Source: CAYZAW01 sp964476505 (GTDB lineage Bacteria; Bacillota; Clostridia; Christensenellales; CAG-138). From it: DNA of 25,926 nt. The position numbers and the translations under genes were made by a program. Below the pieces are notes generated by a model that saw only the letters and a program-made list of their open reading frames with translations, did no database searches and was not told the DNA's origin. Location: assembly GCA_964476505.1 (NCBI GenBank), contig CAYZAW010000032.1, positions 1 through 25,926 on the forward strand, read 5' to 3'. Below are positions 1 through 6,826 of the stretch, piece by piece; positions within the stretch are counted from its first letter, which is position 1; each line of letters opens with the position of its first letter.

Positions 1-130
1 AATAGTAAGCAACCGAAAAGCATAACACCTGCATCTATATTGACCGACAATGCCAAAACAAAACCACCCCTTTATGGGGTGGTTTTGTTTTGCATCTGTT
101 GTGACGGGAGTCGGAGCCGCGGCCGTTTAC
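1..130. repeat. Dispersed intergenic repeat, copy 1 (with terminator hairpin)
   Basis: This segment is closely similar to 2901-3030. The best-matched core, 30-103, aligns with 2933-3003 with three substitutions and three single-base length differences. Weaker similarity continues on both sides, to the window start and to about position 130. The core carries a terminator-like hairpin flanked on each side by GCATCT. It may extend upstream of the window. No reading frame in it looks like a real protein. The family is not recognised; it behaves like a short interspersed non-coding repeat. Confidence 0.7.
55..91. terminator. Bidirectional intrinsic terminator in repeat copy 1
   Basis: A perfect 16-bp stem (55-70 with 76-91) closes a 5-nt loop TTTAT. 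The stem has a GC-rich top (CCACCCC/GGGGTGG) and A-rich and T-rich feet, so it could stop transcription from either side. The gene it would terminate on the plus strand lies outside the window. Confidence 0.75.
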
Positions 131-237
131 GGCAAAAACGTGCCGGTGGCACGTTTTTAGCGGCCGGCTTGCGTGAACAGGCGATTTGCGAAGCCTGAAA
201 GGCAAGCAAGTCTGCCGATGTGAACGCAAGGACTCCC
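106..237. ncRNA. Candidate structured RNA or folded repeat element, function unknown
   Basis: Several helices nest consistently within 132 nt. An outer stem pairs GGGAGTC (106-112) with GACTCCC (231-237). A long hairpin (115-169) is made of AGC/GCT, CGGCCG (120-125)/CGGCCG (161-166) and a perfect 11-bp top, AAAAACGTGCC (134-144) with GGCACGTTTTT (148-158). A further stem pairs TTGCG (170-174 region) with CGCAA (224-230 region) and encloses two small hairpins, 178-182/193-197 and 201-204/213-216. The result is a junction with a closing stem, as in structured RNAs. Strand and family are unknown. It could also be a non-transcribed palindromic repeat. The two short minus-strand frames crossing it are low-complexity, Arg/Pro/Cys-rich and not credible proteins. 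Confidence 0.4.
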
Positions 238-251
238 TTCACCTTTTCACA

Positions 252-286
252 CTTTAGTGGGCTGTTTTTGTTTGGCATCCGTTGTG
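252..286. repeat. Degenerate half-copy of the intergenic repeat
   Basis: The stretch resembles the loop and right arm of copy 1 plus its tail (71-103), ending in GCATCCGTTGTG where copy 1 has GCATCTGTTGTG. The left arm of the hairpin is missing, so it should not fold as a terminator. It sits just after the foldable segment 106-237, so that segment is bracketed by two versions of the same tail. Confidence 0.45.
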
Positions 287-293
287 CAGGGAC

Positions 294-329
294 AAAAAAG
301 CAGGCGAATCGCTGCGCCTGCTCTTTTTT
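294..329 (-). terminator. Intrinsic terminator of the small lipoprotein gene
   Basis: CAGGCG (301-306) pairs with CGCCTG (315-320), and the stem extends through a six-A run (294-299) against a T run (324-329) with one bulge. Read on the minus strand it is a GC stem followed by a T-rich tail, 29 bp beyond the stop codon of the lipoprotein gene at 358. Confidence 0.7.
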
Positions 330-357
330 CCATGAACCGTAGCTGTGCTGCAAACCG

Positions 358-705
358 TTAGATTTGGGGCGCGGCTTCGAAATCAGCCTGCATCTGCTGG
401 CAGCCGGGAATGAACACATCGGTCAGGTACGCGGTATCGGCATCGACCTCTTCCTGCGTTTCATAGATGTTGTCCTTGATGGCGGCGCGGTATGTTTCCA
501 CGATGCCGGCAAAGCCGTTGAGCGTTTCCACGTACTCGGGAATTTGGTCGTAACCAGTTGCAACAGCGGCTTGCGCCAAGGTGTCGTAGGCAACGGCAGC
601 CTGCTCGGTGGCAGCTTGCAGGTTGGAAAGGTCGAGCTTCGGGCCGCAGGCGGCAACAGTCAGCGCCAGAACGGCAACTAAGGCAAGAGCGATCAGTTTC
701 TTCAT
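358..705 (-). CDS. Small secreted lipoprotein, function unknown
   Basis: The 115-residue protein starts with a Lys-Lys pair, a hydrophobic segment and a lipobox (LTVAAC, Cys20). It should therefore be exported, cleaved by signal peptidase II and anchored to the outer face of the membrane. The mature part of about 95 residues is acidic, predicted mostly helical and rich in Ala, Gln and Tyr. I recognise no enzyme or binding motif. A GGGAGGA ribosome binding site precedes the ATG with good spacing. It has its own terminator and diverges from the LytTR regulator gene, sharing a 156-bp intergenic region that contains an inverted repeat. That makes it a candidate target or partner of the two-component system, which is inference only. 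Confidence 0.75.
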   Translation of the reverse strand: MKKLIALALVAVLALTVAACGPKLDLSNLQAATEQAAVAYDTLAQAAVATGYDQIPEYVETLNGFAGIVETYRAAIKDNIYETQEEVDADTAYLTDVFIPGCQQMQADFEAAPQI

Positions 706-739
706 GATAACATCCTCCCGATCATTTGATTTATGTGTC

Positions 740-745
740 AGTATA
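740..745 (-). promoter_or_regulatory. Possible -10 box for the lipoprotein gene
   Basis: The minus strand reads TATACT about 35 bp upstream of the lipoprotein start. No good -35 box is seen at the proper distance, so this may be an activator-dependent promoter. The inverted repeat at 769-785 lies where an activator would bind. Confidence 0.35.
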
Positions 746-768
746 TCAGAGTATTTGGGTTAGTTTTG

Positions 769-785
769 CCGTTTGCGCCAAACGG
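769..785. promoter_or_regulatory. Inverted repeat in divergent promoter region, possible LytTR operator
   Basis: CCGTTTG (769-775) and CAAACGG (779-785) form a perfect inverted repeat with a 3-bp centre. It sits between the two divergent genes, upstream of both candidate -10 boxes. The minus strand here reads ACCGTTTGG, which fits the published LytTR-box pattern built around a GTT core; the plus strand fits less well. Known LytTR sites are usually direct repeats, so the assignment is tentative. Confidence 0.4.
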
Positions 786-827
786 TAATATTTTGATGTA
801 AACGCCACTATGCGTACGTATTTATGG

Positions 828-833
828 TACAAT
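828..833 (+). promoter_or_regulatory. Possible -10 box for the LytTR/GHKL operon
   Basis: TACAAT lies 28 bp before the LytTR regulator start codon. No recognisable -35 element is present 16-18 bp upstream, as would fit a promoter needing an activator bound near 769-785. Confidence 0.45.
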
Positions 834-861
834 ATTTGTATTGTCGGAGAGGAGCACAGCG

Positions 862-1569
862 ATGCAAATCGCCATTTGCGATGATAACGCCGCCGAGGCG
901 ACACGGCTGCAAGGGTTGGTAGATTCCCAAAACAACAGCGGCACAGATACCTGCGAGGTATTTACGAGTCCGCTGGAGCTATTGGCGCGCATGGCGGAGC
1001 AGCACCGGTACGACGCGATTCTTCTGGACGTGCTGATGCCGGGCTTCAACGGCATGGAAACCGCCCGAGAGATCCGCACGTTTGACGGCGCGGTCAAGCT
1101 GATCTTTGTGACCTCCTCGCCGGAATTCGCGGTGGAATCGTATGCGGTGGAGGCGTACTACTATCTGCTCAAGCCCGTTACCGAAAAGAGCCTGTTCCCG
1201 GTGCTTAGCAAGCTTCGAAGCACGCTCGAGGGGGAGCGCACCCGCTGTATTCTGGTGCGGGACAAAACGGGCGTTGTGCGCGTTTCGCTGGACGAGCTGG
1301 AATACATCGAGGTCATCAATAAAACCGTTTATTATCACTTGACCTCCGGCAGCACGCTGGAGGGCGCTGGGCATATCAAGGCATTGGAGGCGCAGCTTGC
1401 GGCGCACGAGGAGTTTTTTCGCCCGCACCGCTCGTATCTCGTGAATATGCGGTATGTAAAGACCTTCGGCACAGAGCAAATGGTGCTGCGCTCCGGTAAA
1501 TGCATTCCCATCCCCAAGGCGAAAGCAGCCGGGATCAAAAAAATCTATTTTCAATTCGCGGAGCGTTAA
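862..1569 (+). CDS. LytTR-family response regulator
   Basis: The 235-residue protein has an N-terminal receiver domain (about 1-120) and a C-terminal LytTR DNA-binding domain (about 130-232). The receiver has the acidic pair Asp7/Asp8 (CDD), the phospho-acceptor Asp56 in LLDVLMP and the conserved Lys104 in LLKP. The LytTR part shows the family hallmarks EYIEV and FFRPHRSYLVNM. I start it at the ATG at 862, 7-8 bases after GGAGAGGAG; an upstream in-frame TTG at 841 lies before that site and is rejected. It is a phosphorylation-controlled transcription factor of the AgrA/VirR/LytR type. The sensor kinase gene follows after 3 bp, so the two are almost certainly co-translated. Likely targets are its own promoter and the divergent lipoprotein gene. 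Confidence 0.92.
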   Translation: MQIAICDDNAAEATRLQGLVDSQNNSGTDTCEVFTSPLELLARMAEQHRYDAILLDVLMPGFNGMETAREIRTFDGAVKLIFVTSSPEFAVESYAVEAYYYLLKPVTEKSLFPVLSKLRSTLEGERTRCILVRDKTGVVRVSLDELEYIEVINKTVYYHLTSGSTLEGAGHIKALEAQLAAHEEFFRPHRSYLVNMRYVKTFGTEQMVLRSGKCIPIPKAKAAGIKKIYFQFAER

Positions 1570-1572
1570 GCT

Positions 1573-2853
1573 GTGATCACGCTGGATATTCGTACCGTTG
1601 CATTTCTATTGAACTACTTTATGGCGCTGCTGTTTGGGCTTGCGCTTTGCGTGTCGTTCTCCGGGCTGGAAAAAACACGCAGGAACAGTATCACGGTGTT
1701 TATGTTTCTTTGCGGCAACGGGTTGATGCAGGGCGCACTGTATTTTCTGTTTGGTTTTGCGCCGCTGACCAAGCTTTACCCCATATTGGTGCATCTGCCT
1801 ATCGTGCTATACCTGCATTATGTGGGTAAAAAGAAATGGACGGTCGCCTTTGCCGCCATGCTTTGCGCCTATATGCTGACGATCCCGCGTCAGTGGATCG
1901 GCACGTTTGCGGCATCGCTCGTGGGGCGGGGCATTACGGCGTCCTACTTGGTGCAAAGCGCCGTTACGCTTCCGCTGCTGTTCGTGCTCGATCGATGGGT
2001 CGCGCCGTCTGTACGCAATGTGCTTGGCGGCGAAGGGCGAACGTCCTTTCTGTTTTCCGCCTTTGCATTGACGTTATATCTGTTCAATTACGCCACGACC
2101 GTTTTCTCAGACTATTTGTATGACGGCTCGCCCGTGCTGGTGGAGTTCTTGTTGACCTGCCTGATCATCAGCTATTTTGTGTTCAACGTGCTGTATTATC
2201 GGTACGCAGCGCGGCAAGAAGCCGCAAAACAGGAGCAGGAGGTACTGCGGCTGCTTGCCAAGCAGGCGGAGGAAACGCTAGAACACATGCGCGGGGAAGA
2301 AATGCAGGCCGCCGTATTCCGGCATGACCTTAGGCATCATTTGAACTATTTGGACGCGTGCTTGGAAAAAAACGACGGCAGTGCGCGCGCGTATATCCGA
2401 GAACTGACAGGAAAAATGCAGCAGCCGCGTACGGAACGCTTTTGCGAGAACGATACGGTCAATTTGCTGCTAGGCGCATACTGCGTAAAAGCGGAGGAGG
2501 AGCACACTGTATTTACGGTGCAGGCGCAGGTAAACAAAGCGCTGCATATTGCCGACAGCGACCTTTGCATCCTACTTAGCAACGCGCTGGAAAACGCCAT
2601 TCATGCGGGGAAGGCGCTGCCGCCGGAGGGAAGGCAAATCACGGTGCAGCTAAAAATGCGCGGCAGCCAGTTATTTGTATCCGTGCAAAACAACTGCAAG
2701 GGGCCGGTAGAAATCAAAAACGGTTTACCGGTAACCGATGCGAAGGGGCATGGCTTTGGTGCCGCCAGCATAGCGGCAACGGTCAAAAAATACGGCGGTG
2801 TCTATACCTTCTCCATCGATCACAACGTGTTTTGCCTGCAATTCGTTGCTTAA
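1573..2853 (+). CDS. GHKL-type sensor histidine kinase (AgrC/VirS-like)
   Basis: The 426-residue membrane kinase has about six transmembrane helices in residues 1-210, then a coiled linker, then a cytoplasmic kinase core. The phospho-acceptor region is FRHDLRHHLNYL with His251 as the likely acceptor, the form typical of kinases paired with LytTR regulators. The ATP-binding domain shows the N box (LLSNALENAIHAG, about 335-346) and a G box (GHGFGAAS, about 392-399). The start is GTG, 3 bp after the regulator's stop. No AgrB-like peptide-processing gene or obvious peptide pheromone gene lies next to it, so the signal is unknown. The following gene is on the other strand, and transcription should stop at the hairpin at 2958-2991. 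Confidence 0.9.
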   Translation: MITLDIRTVAFLLNYFMALLFGLALCVSFSGLEKTRRNSITVFMFLCGNGLMQGALYFLFGFAPLTKLYPILVHLPIVLYLHYVGKKKWTVAFAAMLCAYMLTIPRQWIGTFAASLVGRGITASYLVQSAVTLPLLFVLDRWVAPSVRNVLGGEGRTSFLFSAFALTLYLFNYATTVFSDYLYDGSPVLVEFLLTCLIISYFVFNVLYYRYAARQEAAKQEQEVLRLLAKQAEETLEHMRGEEMQAAVFRHDLRHHLNYLDACLEKNDGSARAYIRELTGKMQQPRTERFCENDTVNLLLGAYCVKAEEEHTVFTVQAQVNKALHIADSDLCILLSNALENAIHAGKALPPEGRQITVQLKMRGSQLFVSVQNNCKGPVEIKNGLPVTDAKGHGFGAASIAATVKKYGGVYTFSIDHNVFCLQFVA

Positions 2854-2900
2854 ACGCACCGACACGCCGCCTGCGCCTTAGCAAGACTGAGAAATTTCGT

Positions 2901-3030
2901 AACAGTGGCAATACAAAACTATTATTGCAGAGTGCATCTACATTGACTGACAATACCAAAACAAACCACCCCTTATGGGGTGGTTTGTTTTGCATCTGTT
3001 GTGGCGAAGGTTGGAACCCCCGCCGCTTTA
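2901..3030. repeat. Dispersed intergenic repeat, copy 2
   Basis: This is the partner of the repeat at 1-130; the core 2933-3003 aligns with 30-103. Relative to copy 1, each arm of the hairpin has one base fewer, so pairing stays perfect. Weaker similarity runs past the core to about 3030, where the DegV gene's 3' end begins. The foldable segment present after copy 1 is absent or has decayed here. Confidence 0.7.
2958..2991. terminator. Bidirectional terminator between the GHKL kinase and DegV genes
   Basis: A perfect 15-bp stem (2958-2972 with 2977-2991) closes the loop TTAT. The A-rich and T-rich feet allow it to serve both the kinase gene (plus strand, ending 2853) and the DegV gene (minus strand, ending 3034). 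Confidence 0.8.
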
Positions 3031-3033
3031 CTC

Positions 3034-3918
3034 CTATTTTAGCGCCGTACGCACATCGTCGCCGCCCAAAAAGAACAGCGCCAGCGCCCCGGGGCCAACA
3101 TGCGCCCCCGTAACCGGCTCATAGCAAACGGTAAGGATATCCTTGGGCGGACGGCTGCCGTTTAACAGGCCTTCCAACCGCGCCGCGTCCTCCGGGCAGC
3201 CGGCATGGGCGATACCAACCGTCTGCGCCTCGGGATGCTCCACCAACGCCTCATACCTTGCCGCAAGCGCTTCCACCGCGCGCCTTCGCCCGATCACCTT
3301 GCCAAAATTCACGATTCGCCCCAACTCGTCGCCCTTTAGCAACGGCTTGATCTTCAGCACCGTGCCCGCCACCGCCGTAATGTTGGAAATGCGCCCGCTT
3401 CTTCTTAAATGCATCAGGTCATCCACGGTAAATACTTGACACATGCGCCCCCGAAGCGACAGCAACAGTGCGGCGACCTCATTTAGCTCCATCCCCTGCG
3501 CCCTGCACGCTGCCGCCTTGATAACCAACAGCCCTTCCCCCAAAGACGCGCTGTAGGTATCCACAAGGCGGATGCTGCGCGCCGGAAACGCCGGTTGCAG
3601 CTCCTGCGCCGCCAACTCGGCGGAGGCATACGAGCCGCTGATGCCGGAGGACATGCCAACATATAAGATGTCCTGCCCCGCCTCTAGCAGGGGGCGCAGG
3701 CAATCGATATACCGCTGGGGGTTGATCTGCGAGGTGGTGACCCGCGTGCCGGTGCGAATGGCATTGTAATACCCCGCGCCGTCAAACGCCGCCGTGTCCT
3801 CGCAGGTACATTCCTCCCCCTCCACATAGTACGAAAAGGGCACCACGCTTACGCCTTGCTGCACAAGCAATTCGTTGGGCAGGTTTGCGGACGTGTCGGT
3901 TACAATGGAATAGCTCAC
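3034..3918 (-). CDS. DegV family protein (fatty-acid-binding, FakB-like)
   Basis: This 294-residue soluble protein has the complete DegV fold signature: the N-terminal IVTDTSANLP, the TTSQ motif (61-64), the SSGISGSY loop (90-97), the GRIS-containing segment, and the C-terminal GAHVGPGALALFF (271-283). Characterised members (FakB) hold a fatty acid while the kinase FakA phosphorylates its carboxyl group, feeding phospholipid synthesis. No FakA gene is present in the window, so the partner must be elsewhere. The GTG start at 3918 is supported by AGGAGG a few bases upstream. It is monocistronic and divergent from the DUF1836 gene. The lipid carried cannot be told from sequence alone. Confidence 0.93.
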   Translation of the reverse strand: MSYSIVTDTSANLPNELLVQQGVSVVPFSYYVEGEECTCEDTAAFDGAGYYNAIRTGTRVTTSQINPQRYIDCLRPLLEAGQDILYVGMSSGISGSYASAELAAQELQPAFPARSIRLVDTYSASLGEGLLVIKAAACRAQGMELNEVAALLLSLRGRMCQVFTVDDLMHLRRSGRISNITAVAGTVLKIKPLLKGDELGRIVNFGKVIGRRRAVEALAARYEALVEHPEAQTVGIAHAGCPEDAARLEGLLNGSRPPKDILTVCYEPVTGAHVGPGALALFFLGGDDVRTALK

Positions 3919-4001
3919 TGGGTGCCTCCTGCAATCTAATATTATGTATTAAACTAACACGCTGCAACTATTATGTCAAGTAGCGTACATCGCGCTGCTT
4001 C

Positions 4002-4030
4002 TTGCGCGCGTATACAGGTTATGCTACAAT
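4002..4030 (+). promoter_or_regulatory. Sigma-A-type promoter of the DUF1836 gene
   Basis: TTGCGC (4002-4007) and TACAAT (4025-4030) are separated by exactly 17 bp, 26 bp ahead of the start codon. Confidence 0.7.
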
Positions 4031-4056
4031 AAAGAAAAAACAGGATGTGAAGCAGG

Positions 4057-4662
4057 ATGTATTATGATAACGCTTTGGTTGCGGGAAAGCTGCGGCGTTG
4101 GGAGAAATACCTCAACAATTACCGGCTGCCCAAATGGGAGGATATCCCGGATTTCGGCTTATACATGGAGCAGGTGATCGTGCTTTTGAAGCGGTATTTA
4201 GACTATCTGCCCCCAGAGCTGAAGGAGGAGCAGTTCATCACTGCTGCAACCATCAACAACTATGTGCGCATCAAGGTAATGCCGGAGCCTATTAAAAAGA
4301 AATACTACCGGGTGCATGTGGCGTACCTGATCGTGATACTCACCCTTAAGCAAAGCCTGAGCATCGCGCTCATACAAAAGCTGCTGCCCATGGGCTTGAC
4401 CGAGAACGAGGTGGAAGAAACCTACCGGGCGTACCGGGAACGGCATGAGATATCCGCACGGTATTTTACCGAGCAGGTGCGGCTGGCTGGCGCGGTGATA
4501 TTAAACCACGATAACGCCTCGGCGCTTACAGCCTCGCAAACGAGCGACCTGATCGCCTCCTCCGCCATCATCGGCGGCTTTGCAAAGCTGCTGGCGGAAA
4601 AGCTGCTGCTCTTGGAAGGCAAAACACTGGAAAACGGCGGCAGCATTGAAATACGCTCCTAA
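4057..4662 (+). CDS. DUF1836 domain protein
   Basis: The 201-residue protein matches the DUF1836 family of Bacillota: an N-terminal helical part (LPKWEDIPDFGLYMEQV), the central ITAATINNYVRIKVMPEP and KKKYYRVHVAYLIVILTLK segments, and a helical C-terminal extension. The ITAATINNYVRIKVMP segment followed by a second helical unit resembles the DNA-binding part of MerR proteins, so a regulatory role is plausible, but no function is established for the family. No signal peptide or clear membrane segment is seen. It has its own promoter just upstream and shares the hairpin at 4670-4706 as terminator with the convergent MFS gene. Confidence 0.85.
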   Translation: MYYDNALVAGKLRRWEKYLNNYRLPKWEDIPDFGLYMEQVIVLLKRYLDYLPPELKEEQFITAATINNYVRIKVMPEPIKKKYYRVHVAYLIVILTLKQSLSIALIQKLLPMGLTENEVEETYRAYRERHEISARYFTEQVRLAGAVILNHDNASALTASQTSDLIASSAIIGGFAKLLAEKLLLLEGKTLENGGSIEIRS

Positions 4663-4669
4663 AAGCGCA

Positions 4670-4706
4670 AAAGGGCGCGGCACGTTAACTTCGTGCCGCG
4701 CCCTTT
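4670..4706. terminator. Bidirectional terminator between DUF1836 and MFS genes
   Basis: A perfect 15-bp stem (4670-4684 with 4692-4706) with a 7-nt loop. It has a GC-rich core and AAA/TTT ends and is placed between two convergent stop codons. Confidence 0.88.
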
Positions 4707-4718
4707 GTCGTTTGCCGC

Positions 4719-5924
4719 TTATTTTGTCTGCCCGTGCAGATAGAATTTTTTGTTGAGCATGATTCCTGCCGCCATTAGCAGCAGCAATACGCCGGATACG
4801 ATCATCAGCAGCCGCATGGAGACCACGTCCGCCAGCGGGCCGAATACCACCATGCCAAGCGGCAGAAAGCCGGAATACATAGCGCCAAACAAACCGAACA
4901 TCCGCCCCTGCATATCCGGTGCGGCGTTCTCCTGTAAAAGCGTGGTAGAGGCCGTTTGCACCATAGTCAGCGCCACACCGTAGATCGCCATCAGCACCAG
5001 ATACACAATAAAGCTGGTAACAACGCCCATAGCCACCGCCAGCGCACCGAAGGCGATCATTCCCACAACCAGCGTTTTTACCCGGTTTTGAAAGCCGCCC
5101 CATGCGCCGATCAACAGCCCGCCTACCGTCATGCCGATAAAGCCTATTACCTCCACGGCAGTCAGGTACCAGTAGGTATCTCCAAAATATCTGCTCACAA
5201 ACAGCGTGGCAAGAAAGCCCGCCGGAACGCAGAGGAATATGAACGCCCCAAATAGCAGCAGCAGCGGCCCTACGAACGCTTCCTTGGAGGCGTAGGACAG
5301 CCCCGCCTTCATTTCGGACAGCATGGAGGGCGCAGCCTCCGCCTTGGTAAACGGGATGGCAAGCGTGAAAAGCAGGCCAATGCCCACGGCAGCGGTTGCA
5401 ATGTCTATCATCAAGGTGCCCCTAAGCGTGCCAAAGGACAACACTGCGCCAGCCGCCGCGGGGGCTGCAAACTGCACCAGAGACTGTAGAGTGGCGTTGA
5501 CTCCGTTGAATTTCATCAGCGCTTCCTCGGGCACCAGCTGGGGGATCATGGCGTTTACCGCCGGGGTCTGCACCCCCGCACCCAAAGAGCGAATCACCGA
5601 GATCACGATAAGCGCCGTAAGCAGCGGCGTGCCCTCGCCGATCAACGGCATCATGAGCGCCAGCGCCAGCGTAGCGGCGGCGATCATGGCGTCCGCCCCG
5701 ATGATGAGCCATTTGCGGGGGTATCTGTCTGCCCACACACCGGAGAAAAACGAGATGATAAACTGCGGTACGTAGGCTGCTACCGTGAGTGCCGATACCC
5801 ATACCCCGGAGGACGTTGTAAGCGTTACATACCAAACGATGGCAAACTGCACCAAAGACGAGCCAAACAGCGTGATGGCTTGGCTTATCAAAAACAGTGC
5901 AGCTTTTTTCTTGTTCTTTTCCAT
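4719..5924 (-). CDS. MFS transporter, macrolide/drug-efflux type
   Basis: This 401-residue protein has about 12 hydrophobic helices and the major-facilitator motif A in the first cytoplasmic loop (GVWADRYPRKW, about 62-72). Opening sequence, length and layout fit the MefA-like (DHA3) branch of proton-coupled exporters, which in studied cases expel macrolides or other hydrophobic compounds. The actual substrate is unknown. AAGGAGGG precedes the ATG by a good distance. It lies 59 bp downstream of the double-MerR regulator gene on the same strand. Regulator-exporter pairs of this kind usually respond to the exported compound, so substrate-induced expression is the likely scheme. Confidence 0.88.
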   Translation of the reverse strand: MEKNKKKAALFLISQAITLFGSSLVQFAIVWYVTLTTSSGVWVSALTVAAYVPQFIISFFSGVWADRYPRKWLIIGADAMIAAATLALALMMPLIGEGTPLLTALIVISVIRSLGAGVQTPAVNAMIPQLVPEEALMKFNGVNATLQSLVQFAAPAAAGAVLSFGTLRGTLMIDIATAAVGIGLLFTLAIPFTKAEAAPSMLSEMKAGLSYASKEAFVGPLLLLFGAFIFLCVPAGFLATLFVSRYFGDTYWYLTAVEVIGFIGMTVGGLLIGAWGGFQNRVKTLVVGMIAFGALAVAMGVVTSFIVYLVLMAIYGVALTMVQTASTTLLQENAAPDMQGRMFGLFGAMYSGFLPLGMVVFGPLADVVSMRLLMIVSGVLLLLMAAGIMLNKKFYLHGQTK

Positions 5925-5983
5925 AGAACTTCCCTCCTTTTCATAACAGCAGCCAGTATAGCAAAGAAATAAAGGTTGGTGTG

Positions 5984-6760
5984 TTACTGGAGGGTTTTGT
6001 GTATTTGATGAATTTTCAACAGCATCTCCAATATCTGTTCCGCGTCCGATGCGGTGTTTTCCAGCGATACGATCAGCCTGTCGCAGGCGGAAACGATATC
6101 TTCATTGCTCTCCGGCGTGTTCAAAATCGCTTCCACGGAGCCTGCCGCAGACGCATCCAAGCGGTTGAGCAGCCGCAGTATGGCGGAAAGGGAGTAATTG
6201 GCGCAGCGAAGCGTGCGGATGATGTTCAGCCGTTCCATATCCTCCCCGGCATATACCCGGTATCCGTTTGCGCTGCGCTTGATTTTTATTAGCCCGCTTC
6301 TTTCCCATGTGCGAAGCGTTTCGGCGGTAACGCCAAGCGCCTGCGCGGCATCCTGCCGCTTTAACAAGGCGGCATCTTCGGCGGCGGCATTGTTTAGCTG
6401 CTTTTCTACGGCGGCAATGGCAGCCTTGGCGCTTGCGATCTCCCGCCGTATGGCGTTTTGATACGCCTGTGCTGCTGCAATGGCGGCTTTCATATCCAGC
6501 GCGGCACAGTGCCGCACGATCTCCACCGCCTTATCCCGAAGCCCATTTTGCAGCACCTCCGCACGCATGGCAAGGCGTACCAGCCTGCACTGGGCAAGCT
6601 GTAAATCCGTATACACCCGGTATCCGTTTTGCTGCCTTTTCGGCGCGGTAATAAAACCGATCCTTTCATAAAGGCGCACGGTATTCACATGGATATGCGT
6701 GAGACCGGCGATCTGTTTTGTGGTATAGGTTTTTGCTGTATCGGGTGCTTCCAAAGGCAT
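5984..6760 (-). CDS. Transcription regulator with two MerR DNA-binding domains
   Basis: The 258-residue protein contains two separate MerR-type winged-helix domains. The first is at about 12-80 (TTKQIAGLTHIHVNTVRLYE, then GYRVYTD). The second is at about 133-200 (RQDAAQALGVTAETLRTWER, then GYRVYAGED). An Ala-rich helix of about 50 residues (85-130) joins them. Ordinary MerR proteins have one such domain, a dimerising coiled coil and an effector-binding tail. Here the short tail (200-258) has no cysteine cluster for metals. The start is uncertain: ATG at 6760 has a poor ribosome site, whereas TTG at 6754 stands at a normal distance after AAGG. The gene is 66 bp downstream of the hybrid kinase gene, with no clear terminator between, and 59 bp upstream of the exporter it probably controls. 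Confidence 0.85.
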   Translation of the reverse strand: MPLEAPDTAKTYTTKQIAGLTHIHVNTVRLYERIGFITAPKRQQNGYRVYTDLQLAQCRLVRLAMRAEVLQNGLRDKAVEIVRHCAALDMKAAIAAAQAYQNAIRREIASAKAAIAAVEKQLNNAAAEDAALLKRQDAAQALGVTAETLRTWERSGLIKIKRSANGYRVYAGEDMERLNIIRTLRCANYSLSAILRLLNRLDASAAGSVEAILNTPESNEDIVSACDRLIVSLENTASDAEQILEMLLKIHQIHKTLQ

Positions 6761-6826
6761 GCCTTATGATTTCAGCCGGCTTGATGCGTTGGCACAGTGT
6801 CTGCGGAATCCAAGCGCGTACGGCTG

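Noticed and set aside
35..419. Two overlapping minus-strand reading frames (64 and 115 codons) over the 5' intergenic region
   Set aside because: They run through a terminator hairpin and the foldable segment, lack a ribosome site, and have an Arg/Pro/Cys-rich composition unlike the neighbouring proteins.
1..3030. The repeat pair as terminal inverted repeats of a transposon carrying the LytTR/GHKL genes
   Set aside because: The copies are in the same orientation, contain their own terminators, and the enclosed genes include no transposase or integrase.
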